Shown here piece by piece: positions 26,590-34,511 of a stretch of DNA of 56,198 nucleotides. The DNA lies in contig JAMOUT010000075.1 in assembly GCA_027061995.1 (NCBI GenBank), positions 64,092 to 120,289 on the forward strand. Reading direction: 5' to 3'. Numbering within the stretch: position 1 is the first letter of the stretch; the number at the start of each line of letters is the position of its first letter. The translations under genes and the position numbers were made by a program. The notes under the pieces are model-generated. The model did not search any database. It was given only the letters and a program-made list of their open reading frames with translations, and was not told the DNA's origin. This DNA comes from Candidatus Aminicenantota bacterium. Lineage in GTDB: Bacteria > Acidobacteriota > Aminicenantia > JAMOAD01.

Positions 26590-27930
26590 ATGACAAAGAT
26601 ATTGATTAATGATAAAGAAAAAACATTAAGTTTTAATAGTTTGACATCCTCGAAAAACAAAAAAACAGTTAATATATCGGTTCTTTTTTTATTAGTGTTT
26701 CTGTATTTAGTCTCTTTCGTTTATGGAAAGGGTGTTATCAAAAAAGTTGATGATGATTTTCAAAAACTAAAAAAAACAGCTCCCAAGGTTTTTATTGATT
26801 GCCAATATTGTGATATTGATTATATTAAGACAAAAATCATCTTTGTAAATTATGTTGTTGATACTCGTGCAGCCGATGTTTATATTATGATTACAAGATT
26901 GAGAACCGGAAGCGGAGGGAGAAAATATACTATAAAATTCATAGGACAGGGTAAGTTTAAGGGTGTTAATGATGAACTTTATTATATATCTAACAGAGAT
27001 GATACAAAAGATACCGTTAGGAAAGGGATTGTTAAACAATTGAAATTAGGACTATTACAATATATCAAAACTTCAAAGATAGCGAAGTATATAAATATAA
27101 TCTTCATAAAGAATGCTAAACCTCGACAAGTAAAGGATAAATGGAATAATTGGATATTTAATATTAACGGAGGTTTATCTCAAGGCGGGGAAAAATCTTA
27201 TAAGTATAAGTCTGTTTATTATTCAATTCAAGCTTCAAGGGTAACCGAACAAAGTAGAATAAGTTTAAGGTTTTTTAAACAAAAGAGCACAGCCACTTTT
27301 ACAATGAATGATAAAGAGTTTAAGAGTGAGAGAAGGAGTTCTTTTTTATCGGGTATTTTTGTAGGAAGTATAAGCGAGCATTTTTCATTCGGTGGGAGAG
27401 CGACAATGGATTCATCCACCTACTTTAATAAAAAAAGACGGATTAAAGTTGCTCCCGCCGTTGAGTATGATATTTTCCCGTATTCAAAAGCAACCTCCAA
27501 AATGTTCAGGATAAATTATTCAATTGGGATTGAAAATACGGAGTATTATGAGACAACTATTTATAATAAGGATAAAGAAACCCTTTTACTTCATTCCCTT
27601 TTACTGGAGTTCGGGTTAAAACAAAAATGGGGAGACGCAAGTTTACGAATCGATTTTTCTCAATATTTTCATGATATGAAAAAATATAGCCTTGAGTTTT
27701 CGGGCGATTTCTCATGGAGAATAATGAAAGGAGTCTCTTGTTTCTCGTATGCATCCTATTCAATGATTCATAATCAACTCTATCTTCCGAAGGGAACTCT
27801 TTCACCTGAAGAGATCTTTCTGAGAACCAGTGCCCTTGAAACTAATTATGATTATCGTATCGGGATAGGAATAAAAATTTCGTTCGGCTCAATTTACAAT
27901 AATGCGGTAAACCCGAGGTTCGGATATTAA
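26590..27930 (+). CDS. Uncharacterised outer-membrane beta-barrel protein
   Basis: About 446 residues from the ATG at 26590, which AGGGGG precedes by 6 bases; a TTG two codons upstream is less well placed. A hydrophobic signal segment lies at about 29-46. The periplasmic N-terminal domain (about 50-165) has FIDCQYCDIDYIKTKIIFVN and TRLRTGSGGRKYTIKFIGQG; the rest (about 170-446) alternates in the manner of an outer-membrane barrel and ends NNAVNPRFGY with a terminal aromatic residue. I recall similar uncharacterised barrel proteins with the RTGSGG and VNPRFG segments in Bacteroidota-like genomes; the role is unknown. The Cys pair in CQYC could form a disulphide. It closes the sigma-factor cluster. 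Confidence 0.8.
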   Translation: MTKILINDKEKTLSFNSLTSSKNKKTVNISVLFLLVFLYLVSFVYGKGVIKKVDDDFQKLKKTAPKVFIDCQYCDIDYIKTKIIFVNYVVDTRAADVYIMITRLRTGSGGRKYTIKFIGQGKFKGVNDELYYISNRDDTKDTVRKGIVKQLKLGLLQYIKTSKIAKYINIIFIKNAKPRQVKDKWNNWIFNINGGLSQGGEKSYKYKSVYYSIQASRVTEQSRISLRFFKQKSTATFTMNDKEFKSERRSSFLSGIFVGSISEHFSFGGRATMDSSTYFNKKRRIKVAPAVEYDIFPYSKATSKMFRINYSIGIENTEYYETTIYNKDKETLLLHSLLLEFGLKQKWGDASLRIDFSQYFHDMKKYSLEFSGDFSWRIMKGVSCFSYASYSMIHNQLYLPKGTLSPEEIFLRTSALETNYDYRIGIGIKISFGSIYNNAVNPRFGY

Positions 27931-27962
27931 AACGATAAATATCGGTTTCTCATTGGGTTTTA

Positions 27963-28013
27963 ATAGTGTAAACATATCACTATACTTGACAATTAATATA
28001 TATAGTGTATAAT
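27963..28013 (+). promoter_or_regulatory. Promoter of the yceD-fab operon with three ATAGTG half-sites
   Basis: TTGACA (27986-27991) and TATAAT (28008-28013) with a 16-base spacer. ATAGTG occurs at 27963-27968, inverted as CACTAT at 27978-27983 just before the -35, and again at 28002-28007 directly before the -10. The arrangement suggests binding of a repressor to the fatty-acid operon promoter (inference). Confidence 0.7.
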
Positions 28014-28039
28014 CTATCCTTAAAAAAGGAGTGTTTTTT

Positions 28040-28558
28040 ATGATAGTTTTTGTTGAAGAAATACCAGGGACCGGTTTAAATTTAAATGAGGTGTTTGATG
28101 TTGATACCGATGATATTGTGGAGAAAAGCAGATTTATAACACCGGTTTCCGCCGAAATCAGGATAATAAAGAAAGAGGATAAGGTTGTAGTGCAAGGTAA
28201 AGTAAACACTGTTATAGAAGTTGAATGCTCAAGGTGTTTAACTTTTTATCCCGAGAAAATAGAATCTTCTTTTGATTTGATTCTTTATCCTGAAGAAGAT
28301 TATGAATTTAACGAAGATACTGAATTGACAGATGATGATATTAACACAATCTTTTTTAAAGAGGGGATTATTGATATTGACAGTATAATCATAGACCAAA
28401 TAAACCTGTCTATTCCGTATAAACCTTTATGTTCCGAAGAGTGTAAAGGGTTATGCCCTGTTTGCGGAAAAAACCTTAACGAAGGTCTCTGTGGATGCGA
28501 AATCAAGAAAACGGATCCGAGAGTGGATATAATAATAGAAACTTTGAGAGGTAAATAA
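28040..28558 (+). CDS. yceD: YceD family (DUF177) zinc-site protein
   Basis: A protein of 172 residues. The family signature is present: an acidic N-terminal half with EVECSRCL and a C-terminal CSEECKGLCPVCGKNL with further Cys at GLCGC, a zinc-finger-like site. YceD is linked to 23S rRNA accumulation and is nearly always found directly before rpmF, as here (stop and next start separated by one base). GGAG lies 8 bases before the ATG at 28040; a GTG at 28031 is in frame but overlaps that site. Confidence 0.92.
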   Translation: MIVFVEEIPGTGLNLNEVFDVDTDDIVEKSRFITPVSAEIRIIKKEDKVVVQGKVNTVIEVECSRCLTFYPEKIESSFDLILYPEEDYEFNEDTELTDDDINTIFFKEGIIDIDSIIIDQINLSIPYKPLCSEECKGLCPVCGKNLNEGLCGCEIKKTDPRVDIIIETLRGK

Positions 28559-28559
28559 A

Positions 28560-28742
28560 ATGGCTGTACCAAAACGAAGAACATCAAAAACAAGAAAAGG
28601 AAAAAGAAGATCGCATAAAGCATTAAAGGTCAAAAGCCTTGCTTTATGCCCTAAATGCGGAAGTCCGATGTTACCGCACAGAGCCTGTCCCGAATGTGGT
28701 TATTATAAAGGGAGACAGGTAATTGAGGGAGCACAAGATTAA
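28560..28742 (+). CDS. rpmF: Ribosomal protein L32
   Basis: A 60-residue ribosomal protein starting MAVPKRRTSKTRKGKRRS, with four cysteines in CPKCGSPMLPHRACPECGYY, so it is the zinc-binding form. Length and sequence are normal. It sits one base after yceD and 3 bases before plsX, the usual linkage of ribosome and lipid synthesis. Confidence 0.98.
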   Translation: MAVPKRRTSKTRKGKRRSHKALKVKSLALCPKCGSPMLPHRACPECGYYKGRQVIEGAQD

Positions 28743-28745
28743 AGG

Positions 28746-29750
28746 ATGAAAGCTATTGCACTTGATGTAATGGGAGGAGATTTTGCCCCTTGCGAGGTTT
28801 TAAAAGGGGCTAAAGAGGTTATCAGTTCCACCGATATAAAGCTTCTCCTTGTAGGTCAAGAGCGATTAATAAAAAAAACCCTGGAAAAAATTAAATTCGG
28901 AAATTATTCTAATTTAGAGATAGTAAATGCTCCCGAATTTGTTACCATGAAAGATTCTCTTGTGAATTATCTCAGGGGTAAGCCTAATTCAAGCATAAGA
29001 ATAGCTTTAAACCTTGTAAAGGATGGTTTGGCTCAAGGGATGTTTTCAGCGGGAAATACAGGCGCTGTTATGGTTAATGCAAAATTTATCCTTGAACCAT
29101 TGAAGGGGATAAAAAGACCGGCTCTCGCTGTTGTTTTCCCCACTCAAAAGGGTGAAACAATAGTTCTTGATGTAGGAGCTAATGCGGATTGCAGACCTGA
29201 GCACTTATATCAATTTGCAGTGATGGGTTCCGTCTTTTTTAAAGAGATTATCGGTGGGGATAACCCTAAGATAGCTTTAATGTCAATAGGGGAGGAATCC
29301 TCCAAAGGGAATAGGTTGACCAAAGAAACATTTAAAATATTATCACAGACGGACCTTAATTTTATTGGAAATGTGGAAGGACACACTCTTCATAAAGGAG
29401 TTGCGGATATAGTTGTAACAGATGGTTTTACGGGCAATGTGGCATTAAAAGTGGCCGAGGGTATGGCTGAAAACCTATATAGTCATTTTAAAAATGATTT
29501 TACTAAAAACATCCTGCATAAAATAGGCTTGCTTCTTCTAAAAAGCGGATTTAAACGATTAAAGAAAAAGTTGGATTATTCAGAATACGGGGGAGCGATT
29601 TTATTGGGAGTTCGAGGGATTGTTGTTATAGGCCACGGAAGATCAAAAACAAAAGCAATTAAAAACGGACTTTTAACAACAAAAAGAATGATTGAAAGTA
29701 AAATACCTGAAAAAATAGAAAATAGAATAGCGGAGGTTATGAATGCCTGA
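28746..29750 (+). CDS. plsX: Phosphate acyltransferase PlsX
   Basis: A 334-residue enzyme that makes acyl-phosphate from acyl-ACP for phospholipid synthesis. Family segments are clear: IALDVMGGDFAPCEVLKGA, SAGNTGAVMV, GANADCRPEHL, NVEGHTLHKGVADIVVTDGF-type region and YGGAILLGVRGIVVIGHGRS. It acts at the inner face of the membrane with PlsY. It overlaps fabG by 8 bases. GAGGGAG lies upstream inside rpmF. Confidence 0.97.
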   Translation: MKAIALDVMGGDFAPCEVLKGAKEVISSTDIKLLLVGQERLIKKTLEKIKFGNYSNLEIVNAPEFVTMKDSLVNYLRGKPNSSIRIALNLVKDGLAQGMFSAGNTGAVMVNAKFILEPLKGIKRPALAVVFPTQKGETIVLDVGANADCRPEHLYQFAVMGSVFFKEIIGGDNPKIALMSIGEESSKGNRLTKETFKILSQTDLNFIGNVEGHTLHKGVADIVVTDGFTGNVALKVAEGMAENLYSHFKNDFTKNILHKIGLLLLKSGFKRLKKKLDYSEYGGAILLGVRGIVVIGHGRSKTKAIKNGLLTTKRMIESKIPEKIENRIAEVMNA

Positions 29751-30474
29751 TAAAGTCGGTGTAATTACAGGGGCATCAAGAGGGATTGGTCTTGCCATAG
29801 CTAAAAAATTGGCTGACAATAATATATCTCTTGTTTTGATTTCAAGAAACGAAGATAAGCTTAAAGAGATTGTTAAAGAGCTTAAAAACAGTGAGAATCA
29901 TCTTGTATATGGTGTTGATGTATCTGATTTTAAATCTGTCGGAGCGATTTTAAAAGATGTAATAGAGAAAAAAGGTCAAATAGATTTTCTGATAAATAAT
30001 GCCGGTATCACAAAAGATACTCTCCTTTTGAGGATGCGGGAAGAGGACTGGGATTCCGTTATTAACATCAATCTTAAAGGGGTGTTTAATTTTGTTAAAC
30101 ACACGATTCCTTACATGGCAAAAAAAAGATACGGTAAAATTATAAATATAAGTTCCATAGTCGGACTTATGGGTAATCCGGGTCAAAGTAATTATGCCGC
30201 TTCAAAAAGCGGAATAATCGGGTTTACAAAATCAATAGCAAAAGAATACGGAGCAAAAAACATTACCGCTAATGTTATTGCCCCCGGGTTTGTTGAAACG
30301 GATATGACAAAAAAGTTGCCTGAGAGCGTAATAGAGGATTATAAAAAAGCGATTCCTTTAAGAAGGTTTGCAACGCCTGAAGATATAGCAAATGTTGTTA
30401 GCTTTTTAATCTCTTCTTCGTCCGATTATATTACGGGTGAAGTTATAAATGTATCCGGCGGACTCTATATTTAA
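29743..30474 (+). CDS. fabG: 3-oxoacyl-ACP reductase FabG
   Basis: A 243-residue short-chain dehydrogenase reducing 3-oxoacyl-ACP with NADPH in fatty-acid elongation. It has the nucleotide motif TGASRGIG, NNAG at about residues 88-91, catalytic Ser in NISSIVGL and YAASKSG with Tyr and Lys. GCGGAGG stands before the ATG inside the plsX end. The usual plsX-fabH-fabD-fabG order is shortened: fabH and fabD are absent here and must lie elsewhere or be replaced. Confidence 0.97.
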   Translation: MPDKVGVITGASRGIGLAIAKKLADNNISLVLISRNEDKLKEIVKELKNSENHLVYGVDVSDFKSVGAILKDVIEKKGQIDFLINNAGITKDTLLLRMREEDWDSVININLKGVFNFVKHTIPYMAKKRYGKIINISSIVGLMGNPGQSNYAASKSGIIGFTKSIAKEYGAKNITANVIAPGFVETDMTKKLPESVIEDYKKAIPLRRFATPEDIANVVSFLISSSSDYITGEVINVSGGLYI

Positions 30475-30500
30475 GTCAAAGAAAATAAAAGGAGGAAATT

Positions 30501-30743
30501 ATGACAAAAGAAGAAATTTTAGGAAAAATTAAAAAGTTTATCGTTGATGAGTTTAAACTTGAAGAAAGTGAAATTACCGAAAACGCAACTTTTCTTGAGG
30601 ATCTTGGTTTTGATTCTCTTGATGTATCCACTCTTTTACAGGATGTTGAGGATATGTTTGATATCAGGATTCCCGATGAAGATCTTGACAAAATAGCAAC
30701 AGTAGGAGAATTGGTCAATTATATAGCAAGTAAAAAAGCATAA
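30501..30743 (+). CDS. acpP: Acyl carrier protein
   Basis: An 80-residue acidic carrier protein. The phosphopantetheine site is Ser39 in LGFDSLDVSTL. Length and the acidic helix II are typical. AAAGGAGG precedes the ATG. It carries growing acyl chains for FabG and FabF, its two neighbours. Confidence 0.98.
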   Translation: MTKEEILGKIKKFIVDEFKLEESEITENATFLEDLGFDSLDVSTLLQDVEDMFDIRIPDEDLDKIATVGELVNYIASKKA

Positions 30744-30759
30744 TAATCATCCTATATAA

Positions 30760-32031
30760 ATGCCTGAATTTGTAAGAAAGACTATAAGTTTAAGAAGAGT
30801 TGTTGTTACGGGAATAGGGATAGTTTCCCCCGTAGGAATTGGCGTTGAAGAACCTTGGGAAAACATTAAAAAAGGTAAGAGCGGAACGGGGAAGATAACA
30901 CGATTCGATACTTCCGAGCTTGGTTCTCAAGTTGCGGGGGAGATTAAAAACTTTGACCCCTTGCATTATATGGGAAACAGAGAGTTAAGAAGGAATGATC
31001 CTTTTATCCACTATGCGATTGCCGCAGCAAAAATCGCATGGGAAGATAGCGGAATAGATGAACTTAAGGAAGAGGAAAAACCGAGAACAGGTGTTGCGAT
31101 AGGTTCCGGAATAGGTGGCCTTGAGTATATTGCAAATAATCAGGACAGATTAAGAGAAAGGGGCCCGAGAAGATTGCCGGCTCATTTTATTCCTGGTGCA
31201 ATAATCAATATGGCATCGGGAATAGTTTCAATTGTTTATCAGGCAAAAGGACCTAATCTGTCCACTGTTACCGCCTGTGCAACATCCACGCATTCAATCG
31301 GAGAATCTTTCAGACTCATAGAGACAGGATATGCTGATGTAATGATAACAGGGGGAACAGAATCTCCAATAACTCCTCTTGGTGTCGGTGGTTTTGATAT
31401 TATGAGAGCTCTTTCAAGGAGAAATGATAAACCTGAAAAAGCATCAAGACCTTTTGATGCTCAAAGAGATGGTTTTGTTATTGCAGAAGGCTCCACGGTT
31501 CTGATTCTTGAAGAACTTGAGCATGCTATTAAAAGGGGTGCAAAAATATACGGAGAAATCGTAGGATTCGGAATGAGTGGCGATGCTTATCATCAAACAT
31601 CCCCTCCGCCTGATGGCTCCGGAGCTATTCTATCCATGAAGGAAGCCCTTAAAGACGCTGATCTTAAACCCGAAAACATAGATTATATTAATGCTCACGG
31701 GACATCCACACCCTTAAATGATAAGATAGAGACTCTTGCTATCAAAAATGTTTTCGGAGATTATGCAAGAGAGGTGAATATCTCCTCTACAAAATCAATG
31801 ACAGGACATCTTCTCGGAGCAACGGGAGCGATAGAAGCGGCTTTCAGTCTTATGGCGTTAAGAGACGGGATTATCCCCGCTACAATCAATTATGAAAATC
31901 CTGACCCCGAGTGTGATCTCAATTATACCCCTAACGAGTCTGTTAAAAAAGATATTAAATATGCGATAAGTAATTCTTTCGGATTCGGAGGAACAAACGC
32001 AACTCTTGTTTTTAAAAAATTTAAGAAATAA
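30760..32031 (+). CDS. fabF: 3-oxoacyl-ACP synthase II FabF
   Basis: A 423-residue condensing enzyme of fatty-acid elongation. The catalytic triad is visible: Cys in [12 protein letters not shown], His in NAHGTSTP and His in [14 protein letters not shown]. The C-terminal [15 protein letters not shown] is typical. The N-terminus is about 10 residues longer than usual before [15 protein letters not shown], and the ATG has no ribosome site; no better in-frame start was seen, so the start is uncertain. It ends the yceD-fab operon. Confidence 0.95.
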   Translation: MPEFVRKTISLRRVVVTGIGIVSPVGIGVEEPWENIKKGKSGTGKITRFDTSELGSQVAGEIKNFDPLHYMGNRELRRNDPFIHYAIAAAKIAWEDSGIDELKEEEKPRTGVAIGSGIGGLEYIANNQDRLRERGPRRLPAHFIPGAIINMASGIVSIVYQAKGPNLSTVTACATSTHSIGESFRLIETGYADVMITGGTESPITPLGVGGFDIMRALSRRNDKPEKASRPFDAQRDGFVIAEGSTVLILEELEHAIKRGAKIYGEIVGFGMSGDAYHQTSPPPDGSGAILSMKEALKDADLKPENIDYINAHGTSTPLNDKIETLAIKNVFGDYAREVNISSTKSMTGHLLGATGAIEAAFSLMALRDGIIPATINYENPDPECDLNYTPNESVKKDIKYAISNSFGFGGTNATLVFKKFKK

Positions 32032-32075
32032 TTATCTGTTGAAAACAAAAATAGTTAGACATACAGGAGGAAAAG

Positions 32076-34268
32076 ATGGGAATCTTTTGGGTAGCACCCG
32101 TTAGTGCTGCACTTGCACTTATTTTCGCTTTCTTTTTTTATAAAAATGTAATGAAAGCGGATGAAGGAACTGATAAGATGAAAGAGATTGCCGAGGCTGT
32201 CAGAGTAGGAGCCAAAGCATATCTTTCTCAGCAATACAAAATTGTTGCTCTGTTTTTTATTATTACTTCCGGCTTTCTTGCCTTTCTTGCTTACGGATTG
32301 CATGTTCAATCAGGTTGGACACCTTTCGCCTTTCTTACGGGAGGTTTTTTCTCGGCTCTCGCAGGTTATATAGGGATGACAACCGCGACCAATTCTTCGG
32401 CGAGAACAGCAAACGGAGCAAGGAAATCATTAAATGATGCACTCAGAATAGCTTTTAGAGCCGGGGCGGTTATGGGATTAACCGTAGTAGGGCTCGGACT
32501 TGTGGATATATCCATTTGGTTTTCTGCCCTTTATTATGGCGCTCATTATAGTTTGAGAGAAACAACTGTTATCCTTCTTTCTTTTGGTATGGGAGCTTCG
32601 CTTCAAGCTCTTTTTGCCAGAGTCGGAGGGGGAATTTTTACAAAGGCGGCTGATGTTGGCGCTGACCTTGTAGGAAAAGTTGAAGCGGGAATCCCCGAAG
32701 ATGACCCGAGAAATCCGGCTACAATTGCAGATAATGTCGGTGATAATGTCGGTGATGTTGCAGGTATGGGAGCTGATCTTTATGAATCATACACCGGTTC
32801 AATACTATCATCGGCGGCACTCGGGGCGGCAGCTTTTATCGCCAATAAAACACTTGCATTTAATGCGGTTATTCTCCCGATGGTAATTGCGGGACTTGGG
32901 ATTCTTGCCTCAATTTTCGGAGTCTTTATGGTTAAGGCAAAGGAAAAGGCAACCCAGAAGAATCTTCTTTCAGCCTTAAACAGGGGGATATACATAAGTT
33001 CTGCTATAATAATAGTCGGTGTTTTTTTCATAGTAAAAGCAATGCTTCCCGGTAATATAGGGATAGCGGGCTCTGTTGTTTTCGGACTCATTGTAGGGCT
33101 TGTAATAGGCAAATCCACGGAATATTATACATCTTCGGGATATGCTCCTACAAGATTTGTTGCCGAGCAGACAAAAACAGGAGAAGCAACAACGATTCTT
33201 GCGGGGATGTCTCAAGCTATGATTTCAACCGCAATTCCCATTATTGCCGTTGTTATCGGTATTGTCGGAGCTTTTGTTGCAGCCGGAGGTTTTATTTCTC
33301 CCATTAAAGGACTATATGGTATAGGTGTTGCCGCCGTTGGCATGCTTTCAACCTTGGGAATAACCTTGGCAACTGATGCGTATGGTCCTGTTGCGGATAA
33401 TGCCGGTGGTAATGCCGAGATGGCTGAACTACCCGCGGATGTGAGAAAAATTACAGATGCGCTTGATGCTCTTGGAAATACCACTGCAGCTACCGGAAAA
33501 GGTTTTGCGATTGGTTCCGCCGCATTAACTGCTCTCGCCCTTCTTGCTGCTTATGTGGAAGAGGTTAGGGCAGGGCTTATAAGAGCGGTTGAACACGGAA
33601 GAGTTTTTAAAGATTTTGCAGTCCTTGCGGAAAAAAAAGGTGTTGCCGTTGTCCAATATCTTCACGGTTTAACCATAGCTGATTTTATGAAGATTTTTAA
33701 AGTTAATCTTATGAATCCTATGGTTATTTCAGGGGTATTTATCGGTGCCATGATGGCATTCTTTTTCTCGGGACTTACAATAAAAGCTGTCAGCAAAGCG
33801 GCAGGTGAGATGGTTGATGAAGTCAGGAGACAGTTTAAAGAACTTCCGGGGATAATGGATGGAACAGCTAAACCCGATTATCAATCTTGCGTTGCTATTT
33901 CAACAAAAGGGGCTCAAAAATCCATGTTAGCACCTTCACTTGCAGCGGTTTTAGTTCCGATTTTTGTCGGGATAATATTCGGTGTTGCAGGAGTTATGGG
34001 ACTTTTAATCGGTGCTTTAAGCTCCGGTTTCATCCTTGCAATCTTTATGGCAAATGCCGGTGGCAGTTGGGACAATGCTAAAAAATATATTGAAGAGGGG
34101 AATCTCGGAGGAAAAGGCTCTCCTTCGCACAAAGCCGGTGTTGTAGGAGATACTGTAGGTGATCCTCTGAAAGATACTTCAGGCCCTTCTCTTAATATTC
34201 TGATAAAACTTATGAGCATGGTTTCCGTTGTTGTAGCGGGATTAACCGTAGCTTTTCATATTTTATAA
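32076..34268 (+). CDS. hppA: Membrane-bound ion-translocating pyrophosphatase, K+-dependent type
   Basis: A 730-residue integral membrane pump with about 16 helices that couples pyrophosphate hydrolysis to H+ or Na+ transport. The substrate site is intact: GIPEDDPRNPATIADNVGDN, DNAGGNAEMAEL and the C-terminal HKAGVVGDTVGDPLKDTSG. In the loop that sets potassium need it reads GNTTAATGKGF; Ala at the position where K+-independent enzymes carry Lys marks the K+-dependent class (family knowledge). Which ion it pumps cannot be read safely. ACAGGAGG lies 6 bases before the ATG. Pyrophosphate made by the biosynthetic genes around it could feed it. Confidence 0.97.
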   Translation: MGIFWVAPVSAALALIFAFFFYKNVMKADEGTDKMKEIAEAVRVGAKAYLSQQYKIVALFFIITSGFLAFLAYGLHVQSGWTPFAFLTGGFFSALAGYIGMTTATNSSARTANGARKSLNDALRIAFRAGAVMGLTVVGLGLVDISIWFSALYYGAHYSLRETTVILLSFGMGASLQALFARVGGGIFTKAADVGADLVGKVEAGIPEDDPRNPATIADNVGDNVGDVAGMGADLYESYTGSILSSAALGAAAFIANKTLAFNAVILPMVIAGLGILASIFGVFMVKAKEKATQKNLLSALNRGIYISSAIIIVGVFFIVKAMLPGNIGIAGSVVFGLIVGLVIGKSTEYYTSSGYAPTRFVAEQTKTGEATTILAGMSQAMISTAIPIIAVVIGIVGAFVAAGGFISPIKGLYGIGVAAVGMLSTLGITLATDAYGPVADNAGGNAEMAELPADVRKITDALDALGNTTAATGKGFAIGSAALTALALLAAYVEEVRAGLIRAVEHGRVFKDFAVLAEKKGVAVVQYLHGLTIADFMKIFKVNLMNPMVISGVFIGAMMAFFFSGLTIKAVSKAAGEMVDEVRRQFKELPGIMDGTAKPDYQSCVAISTKGAQKSMLAPSLAAVLVPIFVGIIFGVAGVMGLLIGALSSGFILAIFMANAGGSWDNAKKYIEEGNLGGKGSPSHKAGVVGDTVGDPLKDTSGPSLNILIKLMSMVSVVVAGLTVAFHIL

Positions 34269-34306
34269 AAACTTGATTTTTTATAAAAAAGATATATATT
34301 AATATA

Positions 34307-34312
34307 TATAAT
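34307..34312 (+). promoter_or_regulatory. Possible -10 box for a small RNA
   Basis: TATAAT lies 6 bases before the run of G that opens the hairpin at 34318. A second set, TTGATT (34273-34278) and TATATT (34295-34300) with 16 bases between, is also possible. No perfect -35 accompanies the TATAAT. Confidence 0.35.
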
Positions 34313-34313
34313 T

Positions 34314-34374
34314 AAAAGGGAGCCTTGAGCCTCGTAAAGAGGCATGCGAAAGCTATAATTAGGCTCCCTTTTTT
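34314..34374 (+). terminator. Branched intrinsic terminator after hppA, possibly a small RNA
   Basis: A perfect 12-base-pair stem joins AAAAGGGAGCCT (34314-34325) to AGGCTCCCTTTT (34361-34372), followed by more T. The 35-base loop holds a second stem, GCCTC/GAGGC (34329-34333 with 34339-34343, loop GTAAA), and a GC-GAAA-GC tetraloop element (34346-34353). Simple terminators do not have such inner structure. It ends the hppA transcript at least; it may also be a short separate RNA. Confidence 0.8.
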
Positions 34375-34511
34375 ATTCTATAATGAAAAATAAAAAAATT
34401 GTTCTTTTTTTTACCTCCTTTAAAAATTCTTGCTTTTATCAATAACAAGTTTATTGTTAATAATCATTATATATATTATAATTTTTATTATAAATAGCCG
34501 GAAAAGATAAT

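Noticed and set aside
32680-34219. Several frames of 64-112 codons on both strands within hppA
   Set aside because: They are shadows of the strongly conserved pyrophosphatase frame, without ribosome sites.
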